Below, one piece after another: positions 9,053 through 16,862 of a DNA stretch of 64,000 bases. This stretch comes from Frigidibacter oleivorans. GTDB taxonomy: Bacteria > Pseudomonadota > Alphaproteobacteria > Rhodobacterales > Rhodobacteraceae. Where the stretch lies: positions 248,001-312,000 of the forward strand of contig NZ_RJRZ01000001.1 in NCBI RefSeq assembly GCF_003993775.1, read 5' to 3'. How positions within the stretch are numbered: the first letter of the stretch is position 1; every line of letters starts with the position of its first letter. The notes under the pieces are model-generated. The model saw only the letters and a list, made by a program, of their open reading frames with translations. It was not told where the DNA came from and did not search any database. The translations under genes were made by a program, and so were the position numbers.

Positions 9053-10708
9053 TCATCCGCCCGGCGACGACAGGAATGCCTCGCGCGCCTGGCACTCGTT
9101 CTTGAGGTCTTGCTCGTCCCAATAGCCGATCAGCACCCCCCCTTCGAGGTTGAGGTCGTAGGCCAGCGCCCTTGCGTCCGATCTGGTGATGGCCTCGTCC
9201 GACACCGTGGTCTGGGTCCGGGTGGTCCGCGACCATTTCGCCAGCACTTCGTACAGGCGTTCGCGGTCCGCCTGATGCGCAGGGTCGGCGCCAAGGTCGT
9301 TGAACTCGTCGGGGTCGGTCGCAAGATCGTAGAGCATCGGCGCAAAGCCGTCGGCATGCAGGTATTTGTAGCGGCCGTCGAAGACCATGTAGAGCCGCGC
9401 CTCGGGCACGGGCACCTCGAGCTTCACCCGTGCCAGATCGAAGGAGTAGTCATATTCGCTGATGACGTGGCGGCGCCCGGTGTCCGGCCGGTCTCCGTGC
9501 AACACGGGCAGAAGCGAGCGACCCTCGAGGATATGGGAGGCAGGCTTGCCGCCCAGGGCCTCGATGAAGGTCGGGGCGAGGTCGATTGCCTCGACCAGCG
9601 CGTCGCATGTGGTGCCGCGCGTGCCGTCCGCAGCGGGCGAAGGGTCCGCGATGATCAGCGGTACGCGGACGGATGCATCGTGGAACAGGTATTTCTCGCC
9701 CAGCCAGTGGTCGCCGAGATAGTCGCCATGATCGGACGTGAAGACGACCATCGTATCCCGGTCCAGCCTTTCGCGTTTCATGAAGTCGAACAGCAGACCC
9801 AGCTGGTCGTCGATCTGCTTGATCAGCCCCATATAGGCCGGGATCACCCGTTCCCGCGCGCCGGGGCGGTTGAAGACCTGCGAGTAACGCTCGGCCTGGA
9901 AGGCGGCGAGGATCGGGTGAGGGTCCCGCCGCTCTTCCTCCGTCCGCCGGGCCGGCAGGACGTGGTCGAGGCCATAGGCCGCATGGTAGGGCGCAGGGAC
10001 GATATAGGGCCAGTGCGGCTTGATATACGACAGGTGCAGGCACCACGGACGACCGTCCATCTTGGCCTCGGCCATGAACTGCATGGCGCGGCGGGTCATG
10101 TAGGGTGTTTCGGAATGCTCCTCGGGCACGCGCGCCGGCTTGTCGGCATGGGACCAGAGCCATCCGTTCTGCAGGCTGCCGTCCGGTGCCTCGCCGGAAT
10201 TGGCCCAGTGCTCCCACGGGTTCGGCCCATCGAACCCGTGGTCGCGCAGGTAGGTGTCATAGGCCGGGTCCGGGGAATAGGGACCGTCGGGATGCAGCCC
10301 GTCGTCCCGCTCGTAGGGCTCGAAGCCGCATTCCGACACGCGCACGCCGATGATCGAGTCCGGGTCGATGCCAAGCCGGTCCATTCCCTCGCCGTCGGCC
10401 ACCATATGCGTCTTGCCGACCAGCACGGTGCGCGCGCCAAGGGGACGAAGATGATCGCCCAGCGTCATCTCGCCGACCTTCAGCGGCACCCCGTTCTGGG
10501 TGCTGCCGTGGCTGCGCATGTAGCGGCCGGTATAGGTGCACATTCGCGACGGGCCGCAGATCGTCGACTGCACATAGGCCTGCGTGAAGCGTACGCCCCG
10601 CGCGGCCAGCGCGTCGATATGGGGCGTATGCAGGTGCGGGTGGCCGTAGCACGACAGGTAGTCTGCGCGAAGCTGGTCGCACATGATGAACAGGATGTTG
10701 CGAGCCAA
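9053..10708 (-). CDS. sulfatase-superfamily hydrolase (sulfatase or phosphonate/phosphate monoester hydrolase)
   Basis: A 551-residue alkaline-phosphatase-superfamily hydrolase cleaving sulfate or phosphate monoesters. The CxPxR motif is C51-G-P-S-R55, where the Cys would be matured to formylglycine. Metal and active-site residues appear as D11 (CDQLRAD), K99/H101 (VGKTHMV), H232 (IKPHWPY) and D326/H327 (SDHGD). The start is taken as TTG at 10708, because GGAG lies 8 nt upstream and it begins 2 nt after the permease stop. No signal peptide is seen, so it acts in the cytoplasm on an imported ester. Choline sulfatase and phosphonate monoester hydrolase share these motifs and cannot be told apart by eye. 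Confidence 0.88.
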   Translation of the reverse strand: MARNILFIMCDQLRADYLSCYGHPHLHTPHIDALAARGVRFTQAYVQSTICGPSRMCTYTGRYMRSHGSTQNGVPLKVGEMTLGDHLRPLGARTVLVGKTHMVADGEGMDRLGIDPDSIIGVRVSECGFEPYERDDGLHPDGPYSPDPAYDTYLRDHGFDGPNPWEHWANSGEAPDGSLQNGWLWSHADKPARVPEEHSETPYMTRRAMQFMAEAKMDGRPWCLHLSYIKPHWPYIVPAPYHAAYGLDHVLPARRTEEERRDPHPILAAFQAERYSQVFNRPGARERVIPAYMGLIKQIDDQLGLLFDFMKRERLDRDTMVVFTSDHGDYLGDHWLGEKYLFHDASVRVPLIIADPSPAADGTRGTTCDALVEAIDLAPTFIEALGGKPASHILEGRSLLPVLHGDRPDTGRRHVISEYDYSFDLARVKLEVPVPEARLYMVFDGRYKYLHADGFAPMLYDLATDPDEFNDLGADPAHQADRERLYEVLAKWSRTTRTQTTVSDEAITRSDARALAYDLNLEGGVLIGYWDEQDLKNECQAREAFLSSPGG

Positions 10709-10710
10709 GG

Positions 10711-11472
10711 TCAGTCTCCGGTCTTGTCGCGGTAGTGCCAGAACAGCCAGCGGCGTTCGAGCCGGGCCATCCCGGCATTCACGATGAGTCCCGCCAGCGA
10801 GATGAAGGCGATCCCGGCGAGGCCCGCATCCACCCGGAACGTTTCCTGGCTGCGCTGCAGGTAGGTGCCGATGCCGTTGGTCGACAGGAGCATCTCCGAG
10901 GTCACCGAGACGAGCAGGCTGGACGCAATGGCCAGTCGCGCCCCGGTGACGATCATCGGCAGGGACGAGGGCCAGTCGATCAGTCGCATCGTCTCGATCC
11001 GCGACAGGTTCAGCGAGCGGGCGACGCGGCTGAGCATGGGGTGGATGGAGAGCGAGGCTTCGTAGCTGTTCATCACCAGGGGCACGGCGGCGGCATAGGT
11101 GATGATCACGATCTTGGCCCAGTCGCCGGTGCCCGCGAACAGCATCACCAGCGGAATGATCGCGGGCGGCGGCAGGGTGGCGAGCATGTCCATCAGCGGC
11201 GACAGGATGACGCCCAGGATGCGGACCCGGCCCAGGAAGATGCCCAGCGGGATCATCGTGACGCAGGCCAGCGCAAACCCTGCGGCGGCGCGCAGAAGCG
11301 TGATGCCCAGCTCCGACAGGATCACCGGCGCGTTCGACCAGATCGCCACCCCCACCTTCACGGGGCCGGGGAACAGGGGCGTTGACTGGGTCAGGGCCAG
11401 CACCTGCCAGAGCACGAGGAGGCCGAGTGGCACGGAAAGGCCCCAAAGGGCAATGCGGCGGTCGCGGGTCAC
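10711..11472 (-). CDS. ABC transporter permease (NitT/TauT/SsuC type)
   Basis: A 253-residue permease with about six membrane segments, of the SsuC/TauC binding-protein-dependent family. The cytoplasmic EAA loop, which docks the ATPase, is visible around SRVARSLNLSRIETMRLIDW. The start is GTG at 11472, overlapping the upstream permease stop (GTGA). Two different permease genes imply a heterodimeric membrane domain, whereas the usual SsuC/TauC systems use a homodimer. Confidence 0.9.
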   Translation of the reverse strand: MTRDRRIALWGLSVPLGLLVLWQVLALTQSTPLFPGPVKVGVAIWSNAPVILSELGITLLRAAAGFALACVTMIPLGIFLGRVRILGVILSPLMDMLATLPPPAIIPLVMLFAGTGDWAKIVIITYAAAVPLVMNSYEASLSIHPMLSRVARSLNLSRIETMRLIDWPSSLPMIVTGARLAIASSLLVSVTSEMLLSTNGIGTYLQRSQETFRVDAGLAGIAFISLAGLIVNAGMARLERRWLFWHYRDKTGD

Positions 11473-12251
11473 TCCGGGCGCTCCATCATCCGCATATGCC
11501 AGCCGGTGAGCGCCCGGCGCAGAAGCGCCACAAGTCCGTTGAGCAGGACACCGCTGCAGGCCACGAGGAACATCAGCGCGAACACGTCGGAAGAGCGCAT
11601 GGCGTAGACTTTCTTGTAGATCATGAAGCCGATACCATCGCGGCCGGCCAGCATCTCGGACACGATGACGGCGATCAGGGAGATGGTGGCGGCATAGCGG
11701 ATGCCGGTGAAGATCTCCGGCAAGGCCGCGGGCAGGCGCACCTGCCACAGGATCTGGCTGCGGCTGAGGCCGAACATCCGCCCCGTATTGACCTGCACCG
11801 GACTGACAGCCTGCAGCGCGGTAACGCCGTTCAGGTAGGGTGGCCACACGGTGACAAGGATGATGACGAAGGCGTAAAGCTTCGTTCCCAGTCCCAGCAT
11901 GAAGACCGCCATCGGCACGAAGGCCGCAGGCGGGATCGGCTGCAGGATGTCCGAGACATACCGGATCCCGCGCGACAGGACCGGCGACAGGTCGGACAGG
12001 ATGGCCAGCGCAATCCCCAGCGAGGCCGCCGCGATCAGGCCGATCAGCGCCCGCAGGAAGGTGGTGACCCAGGCCGTGATCACGGTGCCGTCCGACAGCA
12101 TCCGCCAGAAGGCGCCCACGATTTCGGGCATCGAGGGAAAGAACTTCTCCGGCACCACGCCGGCCAGATGCACCGCTTGCCAGATTCCGAAGACCAGCAG
12201 CAGGCACAACGGCACACGGAACCGTTCGGCAAACTGAAGCGCCGCGTTCAT
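11469..12251 (-). CDS. ABC transporter permease (NitT/TauT/SsuC type)
   Basis: A 260-residue permease with about six membrane segments, a paralogue of the neighbouring permease. The EAA-type loop is seen at RMFGLSRSQILWQVRLPAAL. The start overlaps the ATPase gene stop by 4 nt, and its stop overlaps the next permease start. With the ATPase and binding protein it forms a complete importer of the sulfonate/nitrate/taurine class; the ligand is unknown. Confidence 0.91.
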   Translation of the reverse strand: MNAALQFAERFRVPLCLLLVFGIWQAVHLAGVVPEKFFPSMPEIVGAFWRMLSDGTVITAWVTTFLRALIGLIAAASLGIALAILSDLSPVLSRGIRYVSDILQPIPPAAFVPMAVFMLGLGTKLYAFVIILVTVWPPYLNGVTALQAVSPVQVNTGRMFGLSRSQILWQVRLPAALPEIFTGIRYAATISLIAVIVSEMLAGRDGIGFMIYKKVYAMRSSDVFALMFLVACSGVLLNGLVALLRRALTGWHMRMMERPE

Positions 12252-13039
12252 GCCGCAACCGTCCGCTGTCGCATGCTGCGGATCAGCGCCAGAACCTCGT
12301 GCCGGGCGTGGAGGAAGGCCGGATGTTCGCGCGTGGCCAGCTGGTCGCGCGGTTTCGGAAGATCAACCTCGATCTCGCGCACGACATGGGTCGGACGCGG
12401 GCCGAGGACCAGGACCCGGTCGGCCATGTAGACGGCTTCCTCGACATCATGGGTGACCAGCAGGCAGGTCTGGTTGAACCTGGCCGCAAGGTCGAGAAGC
12501 AGGTCCTGCATGTCGGCGCGGGTCTGGGCGTCCACGGCGGCCAGCGGTTCGTCCAGAAGCAGAAGCTCGGACTGCGCGGCGATGCCGCGGGCAATTGCAA
12601 CGCGCTGCTGCATCCCGCCGGAGACCTGCCAGGGGTAGTGGCCGTCGAACCCGGTCAGGCCCACGGCTGACAGGATCTCCATCGCCCGGTCACGCTTTGC
12701 GGCCTTGTCCATGCCGGTCACCCGGCGCATCCCGAACAGGATGTTGTCGAGGTTCGTCTTCCAGGGAAGCAGGCTGCGGGAATAGTCCTGGAACACCACC
12801 GACAGGCCGATGGGCGGATCGGTGACGCGCTGGCCCTTGAAGCGCACCTCCCCCTCGCTCGGGGCAAGAAGGCCGGCCAGGCACATCAGCAGCGTGGTCT
12901 TGCCGCAGCCGGAGGGACCGACCAGCGAGACGAACTCGCCGGGTTCGACCGACAGGGTCAGACCTTTGATGATCGGCAGGCGATTGGAACCGGTGCCGTA
13001 GGCTTTGCCAACAGCATCCGCCGTCAGGATCGACGTCAT
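12248..13039 (-). CDS. ABC transporter ATP-binding protein (NitT/TauT type)
   Basis: A 263-residue importer ATPase. Walker A is GPSGCGKT (41-48), the Q-loop glutamine is Q84 in VVFQDYS, the signature is VSGGMQQR (139-146) and Walker B is LLLLDEP (159-165). The C-terminal segment VREIEVDLPKPRDQ is typical of the SsuB/TauB group. It is separated from the upstream binding-protein gene by 55 nt that hold a GC hairpin, and overlaps the next permease by 4 nt. Confidence 0.94.
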   Translation of the reverse strand: MTSILTADAVGKAYGTGSNRLPIIKGLTLSVEPGEFVSLVGPSGCGKTTLLMCLAGLLAPSEGEVRFKGQRVTDPPIGLSVVFQDYSRSLLPWKTNLDNILFGMRRVTGMDKAAKRDRAMEILSAVGLTGFDGHYPWQVSGGMQQRVAIARGIAAQSELLLLDEPLAAVDAQTRADMQDLLLDLAARFNQTCLLVTHDVEEAVYMADRVLVLGPRPTHVVREIEVDLPKPRDQLATREHPAFLHARHEVLALIRSMRQRTVAA

Positions 13040-13065
13040 GTGGAGCCCTCGCAGGATGGAAGGGA

Positions 13066-13082
13066 GGCCCGCCGCGCGGGCC
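13066..13082 (-). other. intercistronic hairpin between binding-protein and ATPase genes
   Basis: GGCCCGC-CGC-GCGGGCC makes a 7-bp GC stem in the only sizeable gap of the transport operon, just after the binding-protein stop. Such hairpins commonly raise binding-protein expression over the membrane parts by stabilising or partly terminating the transcript; that role here is inferred. Confidence 0.4.
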
Positions 13083-13094
13083 CGCCGCCCGGGA

Positions 13095-14063
13095 TCAATA
13101 TTCGACCTCGGCCACGAATTCGGCCCCGTTCAGCGGGCCGGTGGTCATGCCGGTCTTGATCATCGCATCCAGAATGCGCTGCACATCATCGGCGGTCATA
13201 GTCATGCTGTCGTTCACGATGGGCAGGTTGAACGATTTCGCCGCCTCCGGCGTCAGCTCCATGTATTTGACAGCCGTCGCCTCCAGCGTGGCCCGATCGG
13301 CCAGAAGCTCTTTCCGCGCCCTGTCCATCACCTGCGCCAGCTTGACGGCCGTCTCGCCGTTGGCCGCGAGCCAGCCGTCGCTCGCAAAGAAGGCGTCGCT
13401 CATCAGGGGCTGCGACAGGTCGACCAGCGTGCCCGTGGCCAGCATGACGGCGCCGAGCTCCGCGTTTGAGGTCATCGAGGCGTAGAACGGATTGACGGTG
13501 CAGGTGGCGTCGATGTTCCCCTGCTGCAGCGCCGCTTCCTGTTCGGGGAAGGGCAGGACAACCGGCTGGACATCGTCGATCGACAGGCCTGCCGCGGTCA
13601 GGTGATCGCGCCACATCAGCTCGCACAGGCCGCCGTTGGCGTTGAAGCCGATCTTCTTGCCCTCGGTTCCCGCCATGTCGGTGATACCCGAGGCCCGGGA
13701 GGCGACGATCCAGACATAGGTCTTGTCCGGCGCAACCTCCTGTCCAAGCTGCAGGAACATCTTCACCGGCACACCGTTCAGCCGGCCGTTGATCGGCGGT
13801 ATCGGCGCGGCATAGCCCACGTCGGCCTCGCCCGAAACCACGGCCGCAACGGTGGCCGGGCCGCTCTGCACCGCGATCAGGTCGGCGGCCAGCCCGGCTT
13901 CGGTGAAGTAACCTTCATCCTGGGCATAAAGCGCCGGAAGCATCGAATCCGCCAAGATGTAGGCGATCCGGACCGGCGTCTCCTGGGCCGAGGCGCCGAA
14001 GGCGCTGCCGAGGACGGCTGCCGCCGTCAGGCCGCCCAGCACACGGCGCGTGAAACTTGACAT
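13095..14063 (-). CDS. ABC transporter substrate-binding protein (NMT1/SsuA-like)
   Basis: A 322-residue periplasmic binding protein. The leader runs MSSFTRRVLGG, then a hydrophobic AAAVLGSA stretch, with cleavage likely after ASA before QETPV. The mature part begins with RIAYILADSMLPALYAQDEGYF and has GEADVGYAAP, typical of the NMT1/SsuA/TauA group. An ATG two codons upstream (14069) exists, but the GGGAG ribosome site abuts it, while it stands 6 nt from the ATG at 14063; I therefore chose 14063. It is the first gene of the importer-sulfatase operon and is transcribed from the IclR-controlled promoter. Confidence 0.9.
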   Translation of the reverse strand: MSSFTRRVLGGLTAAAVLGSAFGASAQETPVRIAYILADSMLPALYAQDEGYFTEAGLAADLIAVQSGPATVAAVVSGEADVGYAAPIPPINGRLNGVPVKMFLQLGQEVAPDKTYVWIVASRASGITDMAGTEGKKIGFNANGGLCELMWRDHLTAAGLSIDDVQPVVLPFPEQEAALQQGNIDATCTVNPFYASMTSNAELGAVMLATGTLVDLSQPLMSDAFFASDGWLAANGETAVKLAQVMDRARKELLADRATLEATAVKYMELTPEAAKSFNLPIVNDSMTMTADDVQRILDAMIKTGMTTGPLNGAEFVAEVEY

Positions 14064-14083
14064 TTGCATCTCCCTGTTTCTTG

Positions 14084-14110
14084 TGGTTCATTGAGTGAAC
14101 CAGTGGTTCA
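14084..14110. promoter_or_regulatory. probable IclR operator, inverted repeat plus third half-site
   Basis: TGGTTCA-TTGAG-TGAACCA (14084-14102) is a perfect 7-bp inverted repeat, and an extra TGGTTCA follows at 14104-14110, starting exactly 20 nt after the first half. It lies between the divergent binding-protein and IclR genes, directly downstream of the predicted importer -10 element, where a bound regulator would block initiation. IclR proteins bind such palindromes as dimers or tetramers. Confidence 0.7.
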
Positions 14111-14113
14111 TAA

Positions 14114-14142
14114 ATGATGCGCGAGATGGAGCTTTGGGTCAA
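14114..14142 (-). promoter_or_regulatory. predicted sigma-70 promoter of the importer-sulfatase operon
   Basis: Read on the minus strand, TTGACC (14142-14137) and CATCAT (14119-14114) are separated by 17 nt, matching 5/6 and 4/6 of the consensus. The predicted start falls inside the inverted-repeat operator at 14084-14110, about 45 nt before the binding-protein ATG. Confidence 0.5.
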
Positions 14143-14188
14143 CACCGTCACCACCTGATCGCCACGCGATGGAAACGGGCGTGAAAAC

Positions 14189-14917
14189 ATGGCATTAGTG
14201 CTTCAGCGCGCCATCGCGCTCCTGCGAATCTTTTCGGCGGAGACCCCCGAAATCGGTCTCAGCGAAGGGAGCCGTCTGGCCGGCGAAAGCAAGGCCACGG
14301 TCTATCGCCTGCTGACGACGCTGTGTGAGTCGGGGCTGGTCGAATGGGTTCCGGCGCGCAAGACCTATCGGCTCGGGCCCGCCGTGCTCGAGCTGGCACG
14401 CGTCCGCGAGGCGACCGTGCCGCTGGTGTCGGTGGTGGAGCCGGTGCTGGAAGAGATGCAGGAGCAGACGGGCGAGACCTGCCATTTCAGCCGGTTCAAC
14501 GGCAGTGCCATGGCGGTCGTTGCCTCGGTCGAAAGCCGCAGGGTCAACCGGATCACCATGGTGGGGGTCGACGCCCTGCCCCTGTGCACCACCGCGGCCG
14601 GCCAGGTGTTCCTCGCCTTCGCCGACCCTCGCATCGTGGCCGACGCCCTTGCCAGAACCGGCATTGCCGGACGCGATCTTGAGCTGGCCCGGCAAAGGGC
14701 AGGTCAGGTCCGGGACCAGGGATATGCCACCGTGGACCATTTCGAGGACGAGCAGATCTTCGGGCTCGCCTGTCCGGTCCTGGGCCGGAACGGCAGGTTT
14801 CTCGGGGCCCTGGCCGTGACCGCTCCACCCAGCCGCAACACCGAGCAGCACTTCCGGGCGATCCTGGGAAGCCTTCATGAGGGCTGCGCGACCCTGACGA
14901 CATGCCTGCCCGACTAG
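14189..14917 (+). CDS. IclR family transcriptional regulator
   Basis: A 242-residue IclR-type regulator. The winged helix occupies about residues 1-65 (LSEGSRLAGESKATVYRLL, with wing near ARKTYRLGPAV). The C-terminal effector domain has GVDALPLCTTAAGQVFLAF and FEDEQIFGLACPVLGRNGRFLGAL, where IclR proteins bind small organic acids. It is divergent from the importer operon across a 125-nt spacer with a palindromic operator, so it most likely controls that operon and itself. No strong ribosome site precedes the ATG, so the start is slightly uncertain. Confidence 0.92.
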   Translation: MALVLQRAIALLRIFSAETPEIGLSEGSRLAGESKATVYRLLTTLCESGLVEWVPARKTYRLGPAVLELARVREATVPLVSVVEPVLEEMQEQTGETCHFSRFNGSAMAVVASVESRRVNRITMVGVDALPLCTTAAGQVFLAFADPRIVADALARTGIAGRDLELARQRAGQVRDQGYATVDHFEDEQIFGLACPVLGRNGRFLGALAVTAPPSRNTEQHFRAILGSLHEGCATLTTCLPD

Positions 14918-14955
14918 GCATCGGTGCGCGGGCCCGCCTTGACTTGCGGACGGCA

Positions 14956-15032
14956 TGGCGACCCCGGGAGGAATCGAACCCCCAACCCCAGACTTAGAAG
15001 GTCCGTGCTCTATCCAGTTGAGCTACGGGGCC
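14956..15032 (-). tRNA. tRNA-Arg, anticodon TCT
   Basis: On the minus strand a full cloverleaf of 77 nt including encoded CCA can be folded: acceptor GGCCCCG/CGGGGTC with one G-T pair, D-stem GCTC/GAGC, anticodon stem CGGAC/GTCTG around loop CTTCTAA (anticodon TCT), and T-stem GGGGG/CCTCC with TTCGATT. It decodes AGA/AGG. Its 3' end faces the accessory region to the left. Upstream, TTGATC (15070-15065) with a 17-nt spacer to CAGAAG (15047-15042) is a weak promoter candidate. Confidence 0.95.
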
Positions 15033-15080
15033 ATGTCCGCCCTTCTGCGGCATCGGGCGCGGCGGATCAAGGGGCGGCGG

Positions 15081-15121
15081 GGATCACGGGGCGTAGGGAT
15101 CACGCGACTGGGAGGATCACG
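15081..15121. repeat. three direct copies of GGATCACG
   Basis: GGATCACG occurs at 15081-15088, 15097-15104 and 15114-15121, at 16- and 17-nt spacing, between the tRNA-Arg gene and the end of the GNAT gene; the third copy overlaps the GNAT stop. Two copies share the longer GGATCACGGGGCG. No function is known; they could be a local duplication or protein sites upstream of the tRNA gene. Confidence 0.6.
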
Positions 15122-15605
15122 GGGCGGCGGACAGGTCCAGCGTCATGAACAGGCTGTTCGGGTCGGGGCCATAGCCGGTGAAGGGCGGGCAGTCGGCGAA
15201 GCCCGCGGCCCGGTACAGCCCCTGCGCCGCGGCGAAGCTGGGCTGGCTGCCGGTCTCCAGGCTGACCCGCGTCAGGCCCGCGACCCTCGCCTCGGCCAGC
15301 AGGTGCTGCAGCAGGCGCCGGGCCAGACCCTGCCCCCGCAACTCGGCCAGCACATGCATCGACTTGATCTCGGCATGCCCCGGCTCGATCCGCTTCAGCG
15401 CGCCCATGCCCACCGGCCGCCCCTCTTGCCGCATCACGAAGAAATCGATCTCCGGCGCGGCGAGCTGGCCCGCATCCATCATGTGGATGCTTTCGGGCGG
15501 CGTGTCGGCATGCATCGCGGCACTGTGCCGCTGCATCAGCCCGGCCAGATCCGGGCCGAGCGGGCTTTCGCGTCCGATCGTCACCCTGCCCTCCGTCGCG
15601 GCCAT
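15117..15605 (-). CDS. GNAT family N-acetyltransferase
   Basis: A 162-residue GNAT acetyltransferase. The acetyl-CoA-binding motif A is LAELRGQGLARRLL (about residues 86-99), preceded by EIKSMHV and followed by RVSLETGSQPSFAAAQGLYRAAGF, the usual beta5-alpha4 region. Length is normal for a single-domain GNAT. Members acetylate amines on small molecules or proteins; this one's substrate cannot be told. It is divergent from nadA with about 200 nt between. Confidence 0.88.
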   Translation of the reverse strand: MAATEGRVTIGRESPLGPDLAGLMQRHSAAMHADTPPESIHMMDAGQLAAPEIDFFVMRQEGRPVGMGALKRIEPGHAEIKSMHVLAELRGQGLARRLLQHLLAEARVAGLTRVSLETGSQPSFAAAQGLYRAAGFADCPPFTGYGPDPNSLFMTLDLSAAP

Positions 15606-15804
15606 CCTGCATCCCTCCGTTTGATCGCATGGTGATGGTCCGGCGCCGCCGCACCGTCAATCCCGTCCGGGGTCCCGCGGCGGGCCCGCCCCCGGATTTC
15701 GCACCATCCGGTCAAAAAACGGCAAGGCTGTCACAGGCTTGTCATGCTTGCCCCGCCCCCCCGCTTTCGCTATGCGATCCGGGTCCGGAGCAGAGGAGGC
15801 CCCC

Positions 15805-16857
15805 ATGCTCGACCTGTCGCCGATCCGTGCCGAACTGGCCGCGCAGTACGACCTGTCCCCTTCGCTCGCGGCGGCAGAGGCCACGCGCCACATCCATGCC
15901 CGGATGGCGCGGGTGATGCCCTTCCCCGACTGGGCGGTCTATGCGCCCTATGTGATCGCCATCGAGCGGCTGAAGCGGGAGCGGAATGCCGTGGTGCTGG
16001 CGCATAACTACATGACGCCCGAGATCTATCACGGCATCGCCGATGTGGTGGGCGACAGCCTGCAACTGGCGATCCGCGCCACCGAGGTCGAGGCCGAGGT
16101 GATCGTGCAATGCGGCGTGCATTTCATGGCCGAGACGTCGAAGATCCTGAACCCCGCCAAGACGGTGCTGATGCCCGACTTGGAGGCGGGCTGCAGCCTT
16201 GCCGAATCGATCACGCCCGCCGGGATCGCCGAGATGCGCGCCCGCTTCCCCGGCGCGCCGGTGGTCAGCTATGTCAACACAACGGCGGCGGTGAAGGCGG
16301 CCTCCGACATCTGCTGCACCTCCTCCAACGCGCTGCAGATCGTCGAGGCGATGGACAGCGACACCGTGATCATGACCCCCGACCAGTATCTGGCGAAGAA
16401 CGTCGCCGCGCAGTCCACGAAGCGTGTGGTCTGGTGGGAGGGCAGCTGCATCGTCCACGAACGCTATACGCCCGAGGATCTGCGCGACTATCGCCGCCAT
16501 GAACCGGGCGTGGCGATCATCGCCCATCCCGAATGCCCGCCCGAGGTGGTGGCCGAGGCGGACTATACCGGCTCAACCAGCGGCATCATCGACTGGGTCA
16601 CACGGCACCGGCCGGCCAAGGCGATGCTGGTCACCGAATGCTCGATGGCCGCCAATATCGCCGACGCCCTGCCCGAGGTGGATTTCGTCCGCCCCTGCAA
16701 TGCCTGCCCCTACATGAAGAAGATCACGCTGGAAAAGGTGCTGTGGTCGCTGCACAGCATGACCGGCCAGGTCGAGGTGGACCCGGCCGTGGCCGTCCCC
16801 GCCCGCCGCGCGGTGCAGCGGATGATCGACCTGTCGCGGCAACTCGCAGGGGGCTGA
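15805..16857 (+). CDS. nadA: quinolinate synthase
   Basis: A 350-residue NadA, condensing iminoaspartate and dihydroxyacetone phosphate to quinolinate with a [4Fe-4S] cluster. Candidate cluster cysteines are C103 (VQCGVHFMAE), C215 (GSCIVHE) and C298 or C301 (CNACPYMKK). Other hallmarks are LAHNYM, MPDLEAGC and STSGII. The ATG at 15805 has AGAGGAGG upstream and opens with LDLSPI; an in-frame extension to 15739 has no ribosome site. First gene of the de novo NAD operon nadA-nadB-nadC. Confidence 0.97.
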   Translation: MLDLSPIRAELAAQYDLSPSLAAAEATRHIHARMARVMPFPDWAVYAPYVIAIERLKRERNAVVLAHNYMTPEIYHGIADVVGDSLQLAIRATEVEAEVIVQCGVHFMAETSKILNPAKTVLMPDLEAGCSLAESITPAGIAEMRARFPGAPVVSYVNTTAAVKAASDICCTSSNALQIVEAMDSDTVIMTPDQYLAKNVAAQSTKRVVWWEGSCIVHERYTPEDLRDYRRHEPGVAIIAHPECPPEVVAEADYTGSTSGIIDWVTRHRPAKAMLVTECSMAANIADALPEVDFVRPCNACPYMKKITLEKVLWSLHSMTGQVEVDPAVAVPARRAVQRMIDLSRQLAGG

Positions 16858-16862
16858 GCGAG

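Noticed and set aside
15081-15121. CRISPR array
   Set aside because: Repeats are only 8 nt with 8-9 nt between copies; far too short for a CRISPR repeat and spacer, and no cas gene is present.
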